Of a stretch of DNA of 64,000 bases, positions 63,524-64,000 are shown in pieces (position 1 is the stretch's first letter; every line of letters starts with the position of its first letter). The DNA comes from Kamptonema formosum PCC 6407. GTDB taxonomy: Bacteria; Cyanobacteriota; Cyanobacteriia; Cyanobacteriales; Microcoleaceae. The stretch lies in assembly GCF_000332155.1 (NCBI RefSeq), contig NZ_KB235903.1, positions 919,565-983,564 on the forward strand, given 5' to 3'. Below the pieces are notes generated by a model that saw only the letters and a program-made list of their open reading frames with translations, did no database searches and was not told the DNA's origin. Both the position numbers and the translations under genes were made by a program.

Positions 63524-63586
63524 AGAAACCGGGTTTCTTGAAAGCTCTCCCCCATAAACTGATTTTGTTTAAGAAACCCGGTTTCT
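63524..63586. repeat. AGAAACCGGGTTTCTT inverted repeat element
   Basis: AGAAACCGGGTTTCTT at 63524-63539 and AAGAAACCCGGTTTCT at 63571-63586 are exact complements with 31 bases between; each arm is itself nearly palindromic. Fourth member of the family seen at 10646, 17930 and 30333. It lies in the ftsW leader. Confidence 0.8.
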
Positions 63587-63643
63587 CTGTACTACATTTA
63601 CATGGAATATGCTGTAAGTTATCCTAAATTCTAAATTAATCCT

Positions 63644-64000
63644 ATGGCCTATGACATCCGACGCTTAATTCCCTTTCTTGACCCCTCAGTGCAGGAATGG
63701 TCTGTAGAGGCCCGCGTATTGCGGTGGCTGACTTTCCTCTGGCTATTTGTGGGGTTAGTAGTGCTGTTTTCAGCTTCCTACCCTAGCGCTAATGCTGATT
63801 ATGGAGATGGACTTTATTACTTTAAGCGACAGTTAATCGCAGTAGCAATCGGGTTAGTGGGTTTTAACGTAATTGTACACTCTTCTCTGCGCTACATTTT
63901 GGGGATAGCTCAGTGGGGATTTTTCTTGTTAGTAGGTTTGCTGTTGTTAACATTAGTTCCCGGACTGGGAACTAATGTTAACGGTGCAACTCGCTGGATA
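63644..64000 (+). CDS. ftsW: FtsW/RodA/SpoVE family cell-wall polymerase, 3' end outside window
   Basis: The first 119 codons of a SEDS-family peptidoglycan glycosyltransferase. The start MAYDIRRLIPFLDPSVQEW is typical of cyanobacterial FtsW. A first membrane segment (LRWLTFLWLFVGLVVLFSAS) is followed by YYFKRQLIAVAIGLVGF and further spans, and the window stops within the conserved LVPGLGTNVNGATRWI motif at the extracytoplasmic loop. FtsW acts in septal wall synthesis with a class B PBP. RodA is a possible alternative, but the N terminus favours FtsW. The ATG at 63644 has no clear SD. Confidence 0.9.
   Translation, partial: MAYDIRRLIPFLDPSVQEWSVEARVLRWLTFLWLFVGLVVLFSASYPSANADYGDGLYYFKRQLIAVAIGLVGFNVIVHSSLRYILGIAQWGFFLLVGLLLLTLVPGLGTNVNGATRWI

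Overview
The window is chromosomal DNA from a filamentous, non-marine cyanobacterium, most likely of the Oscillatoriales (Oscillatoria, Microcoleus or Kamptonema type). The evidence is the allophycocyanin genes apcA, apcB and apcC, a phycobiliprotein lyase, a photosystem I accumulation factor, the dense GCGATCGC (HIP1) octamers, heptanucleotide repeats of the ATTACCA and GGGGCTA types, and a tmRNA with the tag ANNIVPFARKAATVAA. The genus is inferred; the phylum is well supported.

Positions 1-35100 are mostly housekeeping and accessory genes: Uma2-type nuclease genes, a DUF39 homocysteine-synthesis protein, an inactivated IS1634-like element with perfect 16-bp ends (2749-4832), DedA, a STAS protein, rpsF, a lone sugar ABC permease, a RodZ-like HTH protein, isoaspartyl peptidase, a small DUF2256 gene, trmJ, a beta-lactamase-fold protein, ychF, a TPR-FkbM methyltransferase, an ABC-2 permease, a HAD hydrolase, an NDH-2-type oxidoreductase, pcrA, a possible toxin-antitoxin pair, a SIMPL protein, nadB and a large PAS/GAF/GGDEF/EAL protein. 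Short-period and palindromic repeats fill most gaps, and in three places heptad repeats have entered coding sequence in frame or border a start codon.

Positions 35169-53445 hold the tmRNA gene ssrA followed by a co-directional NRPS/PKS cluster: a JmjC/cupin-8 oxygenase, a C-A-(methyltransferase)-PCP protein with an alanine-like code, a TubC-C-PCP-TE protein lacking an adenylation domain, a C-A-PCP protein with a proline code, and a KS-AT-ACP-aminotransferase protein. The predicted building blocks are N-methyl-alanine, proline and a beta-amino acyl unit made from malonate. The thioesterase protein sits in the middle, so gene order is not assembly order. Large palindromes follow three of the four megasynthase genes. 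I do not recognise the product.

Positions 53497-57746 hold a photosystem I accumulation factor, a DUF29 remnant, and a FecR protein next to a CHASE2-adenylate cyclase. Positions 57786-63361 hold a duplicated allophycocyanin locus: apcA1-apcB1, a CpcS-type lyase, a 42-codon stump of the CpcT lyase, nested transposon remnants, then apcA2-apcB2-apcC. The two copies, including their long leaders, are nearly identical apart from clustered differences. The window ends inside ftsW.
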